From Chrysaora quinquecirrha (Eukaryota > Cnidaria > Scyphozoa > Semaeostomeae > Pelagiidae): a stretch of 64,000 bases of DNA. Within the stretch, counting starts at the first letter, position 1; every line of letters begins with the position of its first letter. The notes below the pieces were generated by a model. That model did no database searches. It was not told the origin of the DNA and saw only the letters and a list, made by a program, of their open reading frames with translations. Both the position numbers and the translations under genes were made by a program. Where the stretch lies: assembly GCA_014526335.1 (NCBI GenBank), contig JACTAT010000059.1, forward strand, positions 3,247,312 to 3,311,311, in the 5' to 3' direction. Of the stretch, positions 23,401 to 33,940 are shown in pieces.

Positions 23401-26400
23401 TTTTGTAGAATTTTTTAAAGCTACTAACCCTTAGCATCCAACGCGTTTACTAAAGGCCAATTTCCACTTCGTTCGCATTCGCTGTTCGCTAGCCATCAAA
23501 AAAGGCTAGCTTGAAGCGATTTTGGTTTCTGCTGCAAGTCAAGCTCAAGCTTTCGAAGAAGTTTTACTTTGTTTATCGCTTAAAATTTGTTACCAAGGCT
23601 GTACTCTGTTCGCAAGCGAGCGGCGAACTTCAAATTCGCTATGCGAACAGCGAATGCGAACGAAGTGGAAATGCCTTAAAAGGGACCGTTTTCTGCGTTC
23701 TTTTGGACCGTTTTCTTCGACTTCTTTTTTTCTTGAGACTTTCGAGGGATCGAAAGGTCGTTCCTTTGAAAACTCTCGTGAAATCGGAGACTTTAGAGAC
23801 TACAAACTCTTCTGACTCCAGTCCTGGAAGATTTTGGGTGTGACCAATTCTGAGAACGGTAGACTGGATAGACTCGGCATTAGTGTTTGGTTGACTCCGA
23901 AGTTCTGACATCAGTAGGTTTGGCAGGTCCGGAAGGCCTTCTAAATCTTCTGACCGAAAAGGCAAAACCCTGAAAATGAGAAGTTGCTAGATTGCAAATT
24001 TTTCAATATGGCGGATGAAATGGCGGATTACACGTCACCATTGCGAATCTAAAACCTGCCGTTTTCAAGATTTTTGTTTGATTGGGAAATATCTGTGCGA
24101 AGTCTACCGTTTTCAGAATTCGAAAGGTTTGGAATTACTGAATCAAACGCATCCTTTGTAGGCTTCGCAGAGAAATTGTTTCAAAATCAACTTCTTTAAA
24201 GTCTTCTGTTTTTTACACGTAAAGTAAATAACATGTTCTCTTTACACGCTGACATTTGCCCATATTTTCATTTTAAACTTTTCACACTACAATCACGTAG
24301 TGCATGGAATACATTACCCCGTTTTCTAAGGCCCTGACCAAACGATCAAACTTTGTTGGTCAAACATTTAAAATTTGCTTTACATCAAATGTGTAACCGT
24401 TTGGCCACTACCAAAAACATTGCTGTTAAACATTTATGAACATGAAGTCATTGCTAATGCACAAGCATGAATGCCTTGTAAAGAATTGTTGCTAGGTTCC
24501 AAAATGTTGCAAGTTTTTGAAGTTTGACAATAACAAAAGAAATGTTTGACAAGCAATGTTTGAAAGCCCACCAAACGATCATTGCTTGACAAACAAAAGA
24601 AAGCAAAATTTGTTGCGTGATGTTTTTGAAAAAGTTTAAAAACATTTTTGTACAAAAATATGTTGTAAGAGCAATGTTTTTGGACGTGGCCAAACGGTCA
24701 AACATTTTGCTTTAAGGCCGAAGGCCCTGACCAAAAGATCAATCATTGTTTGTCATACATTAGAGATATTTTCGCAAAACATACTCGTGAAATACTTTTT
24801 CTTGATACATAGAATGTTTTCGAATGTTGAAAAAACATTGCTGAAGGAATTCTGCTTGTCCAGTAATGTTTTGCGATGTGGCCAATCGGTCAAACATTGC
24901 TTGTAAAACAAAATCTCAAATGTTTGACCAACAATGTTTCATTATTTCGCCATGGCCTTAGGGACTCAACTTTCGCTCAACATTAGCTCACCTTGAGTGA
25001 GATTTAAGAGCATGCGAAGACCTGTTTAATATTCGGTCTAATGTTAGTGACCTCATCCATAAGATAGTCTGAAAGTTGAACGGACCCTAACTTCTGTCAA
25101 TCAGGTTTTGCTAGCTGCCATAAAGCTGAAACACCTTCTAGTTTGCAAAAGTTCGGAATAATTCACCATTTTGGGATTCGCGAGGGATTCATAGTGAGCT
25201 CAGACTAAATTTCCATTCATACGAGCATAAAAACGAACTTGAAAACATTTTTCACATTGCCCGCCATTGTATTTTGTGCGGTTTTACTCCCTATTGGCTA
25301 ATGGCATCACTAGTCCCGAATGGTATAAAGCGAGTCAAGACCCCGGGTGTGGGGGGGGGGGGACATGACCCTGAAATTTACAGGGTTGTGCCCCCGAGTT
25401 TTTACAAATCAACCCACCTTTAAATATTGTTTTCCACATTCAGCCAACCAGTTTTATGATTTTGTATGAATTTGTGTACCAAATTTTAGGAGAATTTGAT
25501 TATATACCCACTTTTAAGGTATTTTAGGCATAAATCGGACCCAGTTGTAAGGAATTTTTGAAGAATAACCCACCCATAAGAGGAGGGCACATACCTGTCA
25601 GCCTACATTAGAGAGTACCCCCCCCCCCTCGGGGTTAAGTCCCAAAGATTCAGTTCTGGTTTTGGTAATTTAAACGTTCTTCATACGCAACTTCTACTGT
25701 AAAACGTTGTTTTCGTGACAGGATGAAGTTTGTTCATCGTTTTCAACAACAACAAAAATTCAGCTATGTTTAAAGTTTTAACTGCTTGTTTACAACAACA
25801 ACAACTTAAGGTGGTGACAGCGACAACTGGGGACTTTTGTAATAACTTTTGAAAATTTTGGCATAATTTCGGGACAACTTAGGTCGACTTTCAGTGGACT
25901 TTAGGGACGTTTTAGGGATGTAGCGAACAAAGACTCTAAATTAGTAAGAACACAGCTTTTCCCTACATTCTAAGGACCGTTTAGGGAAAGAATGGGGTCA
26001 CTTTATGGTCAACTTTGGGACAAAGTTGGTTTAGGGTCTATTTGTTTTAATGTAGTATTAGCAACAAATTCTGATCAAAATTTAGCCTCAAGTTCTTATA
26101 CACCTTGTTTTTTTAATAAGCAACCGCTCAATAAGCAACTAGGGCTGAACTGACCTTAACATTAAGCAATTTGAGGGCTCAATTGAATTACTGTAAGCAA
26201 CTAAGAAATCAAACAACCAAGCTTATTCTCTTTCTTGTGTTAGAAAGTTGTTCTTCGTTCTTATGTTTTGTATGTTGAAGTTCGTAAGCCAACGTTTTTC
26301 CACTTACGCCACTTACTGTCTCCCAAAAGTCATGTGGTAGGCCTAACAGATGACGATTTTGACCCACGAAGTCATGGGTGGTTAGTAGGTACAAAAAATG

Positions 26401-29400
26401 TTAAGCAACGTTTAAGCAACTTTGAGGGCTGAAATGTCTAAAATTTTAAGCAACTTTGAGGGCTGGACGAAAGTCAAGTTGCTTATTTAAAAAAAAGTGT
26501 AATATTGTTCTTATGAAAATGTTGGTTCGCTAGCCTGTTCTTTAGAATTTGAGCTTTTGTCCTATGGTAGAAGTTGTCTCTTTCTGCCTACGACTTGAAA
26601 TTGGACCTGGCCTATTTAAGCTGAAATATTAACCTGATACAATATGCGGGAATTCATTAATCAGTTGAAACCCCTTTCAGGAATACAGACCAATTATTGG
26701 AGATTGATGTGAGATTACTAGAATTAATGTAAAATGCATTGAAATCCGTGGAAATCCACTGATAATCATTTATTGTCTGGTTCTTACACATGGGGAGTGA
26801 AATGAAACCGATCGCTATTTTAGGTCAAATAACATTTGTTGACCGTTGTTTCCTTCCGGAGCTTGAATTGTCGAGACCGTTTTGGTTTATAATGCACCAT
26901 ATGAATGCCCCAGTCCGCTTGCCATTCGAGCGCGCGACTACAGCTTTCTATCTGCATTCTAAACTTAAAGCCTGGTTTCCATATGGTCATAAGTTACGGT
27001 ACCATTACTGAAACACCGCTGTACCAGTGCTGAGACAGTGCTGCGACGTTTTAATGGAAACGCTTCCTTATGGTGGCTCCGTGGTTGGGCAGTTGCTCTA
27101 CCGCGGTAGCGCTGACATAAGAAGTTGAATTTGGTTCAACTTTCCCGGCCCTTATGACGCTATTGCCACCAGAAGACTTATATTGCCACATAATGGAAAC
27201 ATGTATCGCAGCCGTCGGCGACGTGTCTGTGACACCTGCCTTTGTTCTCATTAAGCATATGACTGTAATAAGCCAATCAAATGCGAGCAAATATGAAACC
27301 ACTGTCTATTTTCCTACGACATGAAATTCTTCCTAGGTTGTCGCCAATCGAGTTGAATAAAAGTTCTTTGCAAATGGACACAAAAAATGGCAGACTAAAA
27401 TATCCCTAAACTGTATATATGCCTTGGGATTCTTTAGGTCTGTAGCGTGGGCCCCTTCTTTACTTATCCTGAACTGCATTTTTCGAATACAAGAAACAAG
27501 AGGGTCTAGTTACTGTACAGCAACACAAAAAACTCCAGAGCTAAAAATTAGTAAACCCGGGGCCGGTATTCAACAAAATCGTCTATTTTATTTCTATATA
27601 TGTATTTTACCAAGGCCTATACTTGATTTTTTCGTCAAAATCTTGTTTTAATGAATATCAAGGTTTTATTTTTCTTCTGCAGTTGAAAATGTTGACAGAG
27701 ATCGATAAACCAGTGCTATTTTACGCTGAACAGGCAGAGAAAGAAATTGACTATCTAAGCTATGAGCCAAGACCGATAGACAATGGCGGTAAGTTTAATC
27801 CGGGAATTCTATTCGGAATTTGACACGGTTTCTCATATGAATCTTATTATGAAAATGGATCCCTTTGTTAAGCCCTGGCCAAACGATAAAACATTGCTAG
27901 TCAAACATTTTGTATTCGCGTTCCAAGCAATGTTTGACCGTTAATCCACGCCACAAGCAAAGCATTGCTTCACAAGCAGAATTTGCTCAAGAAATTTTTT
28001 ATGTTCCAAAAACAATTTATCTTTTTGTCGAGCAAAACATTCATTTATCCTTATCTGTGATTTTGCATTTATTTATTTTTTCGTATCAACAATCATCCTT
28101 TTATCAAGCACAGTGTGATGTGCCAGACCAGACGGTCAAAAATTGGAACAAGCAAAATTCAAAATGTTTGACAATAAATGTTTGGTCGTTTGGCAAAGAC
28201 CTAAAAATTGGGCCTATCCTCCGTATCCATAATTTACATACACTTATTTTTTTTAATAAGCAACCGCTCAATAAGCAACTAGGGCTGAACTGACCTCAAC
28301 ATTAAGCAACTTGAGGGCTCAATTGAATTCTGTAAGCAACTAAGAAGTCAAACAACCAAGCTTATACGCTTTCTTGTTGTTAGGAAATTGTTTGTTTTGT
28401 ATGTTGAAGTTCGTTAGCTAACGTTTTTCCACTTACTGTCTCCCAAAAGTCGGTTTATAGGCCTAACAGTTGACGATTTTGACCCGCCAAGTCAGGGGTG
28501 GTTGTTAGGTAAAAAGGTTAAGCAACTTTTAAGCAACTTGGAGGGCTGCAATGTCTAATATTTTAAGCAACTTTGAGGGCTGGACAAAAGTCAAGTTGCT
28601 TATTAAAAAAAAGTGTAAGGCCTACCCCCGGAGTTTATCTGATCGGAGTACCAAAAAGCTTTCTCCAATTTGGCCGGGATGTGGAAACCCAGAGGAGTAA
28701 GCAAAACAAATAAGAGTAAGTAATAGGAGAAATTTTGTTAACGGGTACTAAATTTTCATTCTTAACTCCCATTATCGTTTTATTTTTTCGAAATCATGCA
28801 ATTATTTTGAAATTCTATAACGCTAAATGGTCTTGAAGTTTTTGGTTTCAATAAAAATTTCTTCTTAAGAGGTTTTACCATCTGGCCCCTACCCCGGTGT
28901 TGCTACTCCGAATGTATGTTGCACACGACTTGTCAAAGTAATCTGGCACTCCTTGTGGTCTGCCTTAGAGGTTTTATTAGCATTTCTTGGTAAATAGGGT
29001 TTCAATGAGGATTAGTCACCTAATGCTTGCGATGAGATGATCACGTCGGCAGTTTCTCGAAATCGAATATTTTGAGAAAAGATAGAAAGCTTTTGCAATG
29101 GACCGAACAAAATGAGAATAGGGTGTGGTGGTGATTTGAGAGAAATGGGAGATCGTAGAAATCAAAGATGCAGATGCATTTCTTAGAAATCAAAATTCTT
29201 TTTATCTAGCCAAGGTATGGAGTGCAAACCTAAAGGCGTGCCAGCCTCCTAGTAGCCTGCGTGCAGACCCAATTTGCAAGGACTGTACTGTCGTGTACAT
29301 TTTTGGTCTACACGCAGGCGAGCCTTCTAGTGGCTGAGAATGGAGCCTATTCTAGGCCTTGGATAAACGCTAATTTTGCCATGCCGCACGGCGTTGTTTC

Positions 29401-32400
29401 AGGCGTTGAGTCACTAAACCAGAACTTGTCAAGTTTGAATTTGACAATGCCAAGCCCGAGTTCCGATTTTATGCAAGCCTGACGGATTGAATTAACGAGT
29501 ATTTAAAGCCAGAAAGTGCTGTCGTGTCGTGGCCTAATCAAGCTGGCTCGTTGTGTCAGAAGCTCAGCGAAGTCGATGCCGGAGCCCATTAGCTGCGGCA
29601 AAGTCACAGCCAGGGTCGAGGTTTAGATTAGTTTACTACTACTCTAAGATCTTAGCGACTGGCGCTGAATACACCATTTTACTTTCTGTTCACCTCACCA
29701 AGGCCAGAATGCAGAGAAAATGGGTACGGCACAACGTCTAAATCAGTTGTCGGGTCATTGCGGCTTGCTGGCACGACGCGACTCTGGAAGAGCGTCTGAA
29801 TTCGGCCGTAGTGCTATTTGTTTATCCCTGTTGCCTACACGTAAAGCAAAACGCGTGTTATCAAATTCAGGACTTCGTAGAACAATAAGTGCATGAATTG
29901 AAAATAATATCTTCTTTGCAAAATTTGCATAAACCAGTGTCACTTAAGTCAGGAAATTCAACATGGCAGACATATTGTACTGGGAGAAAACATTATCTAG
30001 TCTTAATCTCAAAGGAAATTTTATCTGACCAAGGCTTTCTGGAAAATTTAACAGATTGTTACAGACTTTTTCACATATCAATTCAATCTTCTGATTTAAA
30101 GAACTCTATTAAGTGATGATTACTGAAGACCATCTATATGTGATTTAAGTTTACAACAATTACTGAGCTGTAAGACCACAACAAGAACGCAAAGGCGTGA
30201 AGAGATAGCAAAGCCAGAAATAGATTTTCCAGAATTGTTTTTGAGAAGAAGCTCTTTGACCCTGTTAAAAACTTTCCTTCAGATTTCTAAATTGGATTCG
30301 CGAAAGCTTGCTTGCCTTTGGCATAATAGGCCCTGGCCAAACGATCAAACTTTGTTTTTCAAACCAAACGTGATTCATTGGTGTTTGGCTAAGTCACAAA
30401 ACATTGGAAGTTCACAATACAGTGCTAAGATCTTACGTCCTGGTCAAACGATTAAACTTTGTTTGTCTAAAGGCCTGACTACACTAGGAGACATGTCGCG
30501 CGCGACATTGATGTCCCCCTTGGTGTCTCCCGGTTTAACAAAATTTGAAGCAAGAGACATGCAAATGTTTTTGGGAGACAACAGAAACATTTTTTATCTC
30601 CGCGACATGCAAATGACTCGGGGGACATGTTGCTCGCTTGTCACTCGCATGTTTAGCGACCCTGGGAGACACGCCGAATACAGTGTCGCGCGCGACATGT
30701 CTCCTAGTTTAGCCAGTCCTTAACATTTGAAATTTGCTTGTCAAGCATATTTCTTTGCCGTTTTGCCACATCACAGAACATTGCTCGTCAAACATTTTTT
30801 GCGTGCGTGAAGCAAACTGTTTCAAAAACTTCACGCCTCAAACGCGACCAAACGTTCAAACATTGCTTGTGAATCAAATACCAAATGTTTGACAAACAAT
30901 TTTCTTTTGACTAGGGCCTAATATGAATAGAAATAAATGTATACTATGTTATTAGATGCTCTTTAGTTAGTCTTTTAGAACTGTGTTTTGTTTTTCAGAG
31001 TTTGATCATCTTGTAGAAATATACGACTTCTCTGCAGACTTGAAAACAACGGATATAAGCCTCGTTCTAAAGACATCTGGGTTAGTGTAATTTTAAGCTT
31101 CATTGCTCATTTCCTCACGTATTATCAAAATATTATAACTCTGTCACTTAGTGATGTATTCATGTAAGTCTGTCTTGGGTTGTCCATGATGGATCCCCAT
31201 TTTCTTAAAATGTTGTTGCAAGAGAGGACAAAAATAGAAAGCACCCTTTGAGATTGAAAACCCTTCATAAGATTCATATCATCGAAAACCAAAGAGCAGG
31301 AAAGCCAGAAGCGGACAGCGTGTCCCTTTTCTCTGATATAAATTGCAATATAAATTGCTCAATTCTTTGCTTTTCCTATTGTTATGCCTTTAATTGGTTG
31401 CTTCTGCTGTTGCTTCTGCCTTGCCTTTCTTCCTCAAAAGGGTGACATCCTGAATTATAATTTTTCCGCCGTCCGGAAGGTACCCTAGTTAAAACTAATT
31501 TTGTACGCCTATCATCTTCTGGGTAACTCACTTGTCTTTGAATGTTTTTTTAGGTCAAAAGATTTCGACATCACATGGGTAGATGATACCCATGCGATTG
31601 CAGTGTTTGGGAGTGCGTTTGCAGGTAAAATTATTTACAAAGAATTAGGCTGCCATTTATTGAACTTTGAAGAAAAATATGATGTCGTATTAAAAAGAGA
31701 AAAGATTTTGGTTGAATGTCACATTTTCTCTTTAAATCTGGTACTTTTTTCATGAAAATTGCGTCGCCAATCGATTTTATAAGAAACTTGGCTTGGTCGA
31801 CCGTTACTTTTTGTCTCTCATGAATTCATATCGTTGACAACTGCCAAAATTTGCCACACATATAGTATTTGTTTCATACAGCCGGTTACTCATATTTTAG
31901 ATCTTCCATCGTAGCAAATCAAGCAACAAAGATTTCAAGTTTAACTTTGAAAGCTAGGCCGTTATCTGAAGGAACAAAGAAATCAAAATTAAAGGCGAGA
32001 TCTATCAGAGGTTGGTTGATTATTCCATGATTCTATTCTTTTACTTAAAATGTATGAGTAAGTTCAGTTTAAGTTCTCAAAATAAACAGCTACTTTATTT
32101 AGTTTATTTCGTATAAGGCGAAAAAGATGCTTGTGAGGCAAAACGATCAAAAATTGTTGGTCAAACATTTGAGATCTGCATGTCAAGCAAAATGTTTTAT
32201 TCTCAAATCTCAAATGTTTGACCAACAGTTTTTGATAATCTGGCCATGGCCCTCGACCAGGACCTATGTTACCGTGTATATGGGTTGCTGAATTACTTAC
32301 TAAATGTAGAACTTAATTGTTGGTCAAACTTAGAATTTACTTGTCGAAATACATGTTTTACCGTTTGGCTACTTTGTAAAACATTTCTTGTCAAACATTT

Positions 32401-32993
32401 TTTGTTGCAGCAGGCAGAAAATGTTTTTGAAGTGTTTTGAAGTTTCTCAAAACATTCCAACGTTATTCTGCTTGAAAAGCAATGTTCTGTGACGTGGGCA
32501 AACGGTCAAACATTTCTCGTAAACAAATCTCAAATGTTTGTATACACCAAAGAATTCGGAAGGATATGCAGATGAGTGATCTGACATGAATGATCAGAAA
32601 GTCATCTGTGGTTCATGATTCCAGCGACGGCAGAGTTCAAAGCGACGCTGGTAAAGCTGACGTCATACAGAAGCATGTGCATTGACTACCATGCTATACC
32701 TTAGCTACATTTGTACTAAGTCTTACTTGTGCTTGTTTCTTACAGAAATGCTTCTTCCGTACAAGCCACGACCGGAGACAACAGCATCAGTTGCCAGAAA
32801 TTTAGTAACATCTGCCCTTGGGCTCAGATCGAATATTTCCAAAGAACAGAGATCTGCTGAAAGGCAAAAGATTGCCGATGCAAGAGGTGACACATGTTTG
32901 TTTGTTTATTCAAGAGTTGAGAATCTAATTTCTTTATATTTTTTCCATTATTCTGCAGCCTTCGCGCAAACTTTGCAGCAGGGCATCTTTTAA
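16953..32993 (+). CDS. R3HCC1L: R3H and coiled-coil domain protein (R3HCC1/R3HCC1L type)
   Basis: Exons: about 16953-17431, 19639-19737, 21355-23377, 27683-27788, 30999-31080, 31554-31624, 31882-32010, 32746-32886, 32959-32993. All junction phases agree. The order matches vertebrate R3HCC1/R3HCC1L: an R3H domain (RFLIH core, then SVGEGEQRRTVV), a RRPDRQLFVPR motif, a long acidic low-complexity region, VEIYDFSADLKT, FDITWVDDTHAIAVF, ARPLSEGTKKSKLKA, and RPETTASVARNLVTSALGL. R3H domains bind single-stranded nucleic acid; R3HCC1L has been linked to the exon junction complex, from memory and unproven here. The C-terminal half resembles an RRM-like alpha/beta fold. Odd points: no ATG opens the first exon, and the 2-kb exon changes frame three times. 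The intact splice sites and conserved domains suggest a live gene with sequence errors rather than a pseudogene. Confidence 0.85.
17474..18064. mobile_element. Pogo/Tigger-like non-autonomous element, 591 bp
   Basis: Terminal inverted repeats begin CAGTTGACATCCGCTATCTC, are flanked by TA, and GTTCGAGATAGCG repeats lie just inside both ends. CAGT ends with TA target sites are the pogo/Tigger pattern. No transposase ORF. It sits 42 bp past the R3H exon donor. Confidence 0.75.
18155..18650. other. Intron sequence rich in GCATGC/TGCATG words
   Basis: Many TGCATG, GCATAT and CATGCA words occur, and an open frame of 130 codons (18155-18547) arises from them. No domain or splice logic supports coding. 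Composition is locally more C-rich than the surroundings. Confidence 0.4.
18800..19530. repeat. 134-bp satellite-like tandem array, about 5 copies
   Basis: TTTGATTCAATTTGATGTTG recurs at a spacing of exactly 134 bp (anchors 18827, 18961, 19095, 19229, 19363). Each unit is itself made of CTGATCTGATC/TAATCTAATC-like 5-10-bp words. Lies in intron 1 of R3HCC1L, ending about 110 bp before exon 2. Confidence 0.9.
19639..19737 (+). CDS. R3HCC1L: R3HCC1L exon 2
   Basis: Acceptor AATTTGTAG, donor GTAAGT, phase 2 in and out. Encodes QCSGETAKQKKLFNENRSKC... ending EKTTK. Confidence 0.7.
20430..20640. mobile_element. Probable MITE fragment with GCGTTTATTG/GCGCTTAATGG words
   Basis: Contains repeated subterminal-like words (GCGTTTAATT, GCGTTTATTGAAAG, TGCGCTTAATGGAATAAGTACTGTG), a pattern seen at Tc1/mariner ends. 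Only one terminus is clear. Confidence 0.3.
20925..20995 (-). mobile_element. tRNA-like (B-box) remnant
   Basis: On the - strand CCAGGTTCGAATCCCA is a good T-arm/B box. The rest of the cloverleaf is not convincing, so a SINE or tRNA pseudogene remnant is likely. Confidence 0.3.
21355..23377 (+). CDS. R3HCC1L: R3HCC1L large exon, with three frame changes
   Basis: Starts RSQRRPDRQLFVPRHRKKET, the family's RRPD...YVPR motif. The frame then moves (21400-21430), again near the GGGGG at 21531, and again between about 22690 and 22746. Each move equals one missing base. The interior is acidic, Ser/Glu/Asp-rich and disordered, and includes a 53-residue tandem repeat (22077-22394). It ends EEALSE|GTATGT in phase 0. 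Lys-rich stretches (KKKWKSRKMKLQKKGK) precede the end. Confidence 0.75.
22077..22394 (+). repeat. 159-bp (53-residue) coding tandem repeat
   Basis: Units 22077-22235 and 22236-22394 differ at only a few bases and encode VKGIDCVSSGK... ending TTTVVASAPP. A more diverged half-unit lies just upstream (DLDDARSSVVLEG). The length keeps the frame, so the duplication is recent and in frame. Confidence 0.9.
23453..23677. mobile_element. 225-bp palindrome-ended MITE
   Basis: Ends AAGGCCAATTTCCACTTCG... and ...CGAAGTGGAAATGCCTT are inverted for about 35 bp, including GTTCGCATTCGCTGTTCGC. It starts 75 bp past the large R3HCC1L exon; open frames inside are by chance. Confidence 0.75.
24330..24957. mobile_element. 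Two abutting CAAACATTG-type MITEs
   Basis: First copy from GGCCCTGACCAAACGATC at 24330 to about 24716; second from GGCCCTGACCAAAAGATC at 24728 to CATGGCC at 24957. Each has nested inverted CATTG words. Confidence 0.65.
25343..25647. mobile_element. G-run/C-run ended repeat element
   Basis: Left end AAGACCCCGGGTGTGG plus a run of G, right end a run of C plus CTCGGGGTTAAG, roughly inverted. The interior has CCCACCTTT/CCCACTTTT words. About 300 bp, no ORF. Confidence 0.4.
26101..26499. mobile_element. AAGCAAC-type MITE
   Basis: CACCTTG...AATAAGCAACCGCTCAATAA at left and TTGCTTATTTAAAAAAAAGTG at right (long strings given in part), flanked by TA on both sides. Internal AAGCAACTTTGAGGGCT repeats. 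Confidence 0.8.
26967..27215. mobile_element. Possible TIR element with GGTTTCCAT ends
   Basis: CTGGTTTCCATATGGTCATAAG at left is partly inverted at the right (CTTATATTGCCACATAATGGAAAC). Several ATGGAAAC words. Weakly bounded. Confidence 0.3.
27683..27788 (+). CDS. R3HCC1L: R3HCC1L exon 4
   Basis: Acceptor TTCTTCTGCAG, donor GTAAGT, phase 0 to 1. Encodes LKMLTEIDKPVLFYAEQAEK... to PIDNG. Confidence 0.8.
27870..28202. mobile_element. CAAACATTG-type MITE
   Basis: AGCCCTGGCCAAACGATAAA at left and GGTCGTTTGGCAAAGACCT at right. It is followed 38 bp later by an AAGCAAC-type MITE, in the intron after R3HCC1L exon 4. Confidence 0.6.
28241..28615. mobile_element. AAGCAAC-type MITE, 375 bp
   Basis: CACTT...TTTTAATAAGCAAC and GTTGCTTATTAAAAAAAAGTG terminal inverted repeats, TA duplicated at both sides. 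The left end has two ATAAGCAAC words 15 bp apart. Confidence 0.85.
29253..29311. mobile_element. Short TIR element (TAGCCTGCGTGCAGACC)
   Basis: 59 bp with inverted ends TAGCCTGCGTGCAGACC and GGTCTACACGCAGGCGA; related to 5648-5760. Confidence 0.55.
29524..29690 (+). mobile_element. tRNA-related SINE copy
   Basis: CCTAATCAAGCTGGCTCGTT... CACAGCCAGGGTCGAGGTTT ...TACTACTCTAAGATCTTAGC. The same order recurs at 45695 and 46262 (+) and in reverse near 38090. Internal promoter-like boxes are degraded here. Confidence 0.55.
30329..30918. mobile_element. CAAACATTG-type MITE carrying a nested insertion
   Basis: Ends GGCCCTGGCCAAACGATC and GACTAGGGCC with TAA/ATA-like flanks. The MITE sequence is interrupted at 30474-30723 by a different palindromic element. 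Confidence 0.65.
30474..30723. mobile_element. Nested 250-bp MITE with TGTCGCGCGCGACA ends
   Basis: CTGACTACACTAGGAGACATG then TCGCGCGCGACA at left; TGTCGCGCGCGACATG then TCTCCTAGTTTAGCCAGTCC at right, inverted for about 35 bp. GGAGACA/TGTCTCC words recur inside. CG-rich compared with its host element. Confidence 0.75.
30999..31080 (+). CDS. R3HCC1L: R3HCC1L exon 5 (start of RRM-like half)
   Basis: Acceptor GTTTTTCAG, donor GTTAGT. Encodes EFDHLVEIYDFSADLKTTDI, which corresponds to the family's conserved VEIYDF...LKTEDL block and looks like an RNP2 strand plus helix. Confidence 0.85.
31554..31624 (+). CDS. R3HCC1L: R3HCC1L exon 6
   Basis: Acceptor TTTTTTAG, donor GTAAAA, phase 2 to 1. Encodes SKDFDITWVDDTHAIAVFGS, the most conserved family block (WVDDTHA). 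Confidence 0.88.
31882..32010 (+). CDS. R3HCC1L: R3HCC1L exon 7
   Basis: The acceptor is TTTCATACAG, not the stronger-looking CATATTTTAG at 31900, because only the former keeps the frame (AGYSYFRSSIVANQ...). Encodes ARPLSEGTKKSKLKA, matching the family's RPLxxGTKxSKLKA block. Donor GTTGGT. Confidence 0.82.
32130..32540. mobile_element. CAAACATTG-type MITE fragments (two)
   Basis: 32130-32251 runs from GGCAAAACGATCAAAA to TGGCCATGGCC; 32300-32540 is a second copy lacking clear termini. In the intron before R3HCC1L exon 8. Confidence 0.5.
32746..32886 (+). CDS. R3HCC1L: R3HCC1L exon 8
   Basis: Acceptor TTTCTTACAG, donor GTGACA. Encodes RPETTASVARNLVTSALGLR, the conserved family C-terminal helix, then a basic/acidic tail. 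Confidence 0.85.
32959..32993 (+). CDS. R3HCC1L: R3HCC1L last exon
   Basis: Acceptor TTATTCTGCAG. Adds AFAQTLQQGIF and a TAA at 32991-32993. The frame also runs through the preceding 72-bp intron, so intron retention would give a slightly longer protein. Confidence 0.7.
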
Positions 32994-33940
32994 GTAAATT
33001 TGACCATTGGGTCGAACCAATAGGAGAGCCCAATTGCCTTCGTGGTAAAAGTAAATGTGTCTGCCCCTGTTCCAATAAGCATCAAAGATAAATGTCAAAT
33101 GAATGGCTAATAATTCCCTTGTATTTAAGTAACTTCAGTGGAGACCTTTTTGACAGAAGTTAAGTAACGGTCGCATTAACTGACGATGACATCGCATGTG
33201 CATCGAAGGCACTCTCACCTAGGAGGTACTTGGAACATGTTGGAATTTTGTGTCTAGAATCTCTCTGGTTCAAAGAATTGCTCTGGTGAAATTTTGCAGG
33301 TCGCAAAGTATGCAGTGTTCTGTTCTTCAAGTCTTCATTTAAGCTATTAAACACTGCAGTGGATCATACAACTCGATTGCGAGCGACTCGATTCTCCTCG
33401 CTACTGTGTGCACCTGTACCTCCTCGCTCACTCGAAGATTTCTTGATGTCGAAGGGTTGTTATGAAGGTTTCAATATGCTTGCATTGTTTCTGTTGTTAA
33501 TAACATTGAAAGGAGGACCCTTTGAGAAGTTCAGTCTTTTTTTCCGCAAATATTCGTTCATGTCATGATGTGACTGCTATACGGGCCCCGACCCTTGTAT
33601 AAGTCTTTGTTCTGAAAAACACCAGTAAATATCTACTAAGAATGCTTGTTCTAAACATTTTGCCTATTTTAAGCTTCGATGTGCAGACTTTGTTATTGAT
33701 TCTTTAATTTGTAAGAGGGCTCATTGTATCAGTACATGTACTGCGAGGTACCGCACTTGCATAGAAACCTAACTTGCTTGCTTATTTCTTCCTTTGCTTC
33801 CTTTTTATTCGGTTTGATGGTTTTCGTCATATTCAGCCCTGGTTTTCTGTGGCTTCTGCTGAGGCTATCCTCTTTCTCATCTTGTTCTAAAATTTTGGCC
33901 AGAATCCAGGCTCGGTTGTTTGAAAACCGTTCTTATGAAA

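Noticed and set aside
31890..31900. Strong-looking acceptor CATATTTTAG for R3HCC1L exon 7
   Set aside because: It would put a TAG in frame; CATACAG at 31875-31881 keeps the frame and adds plausible residues.
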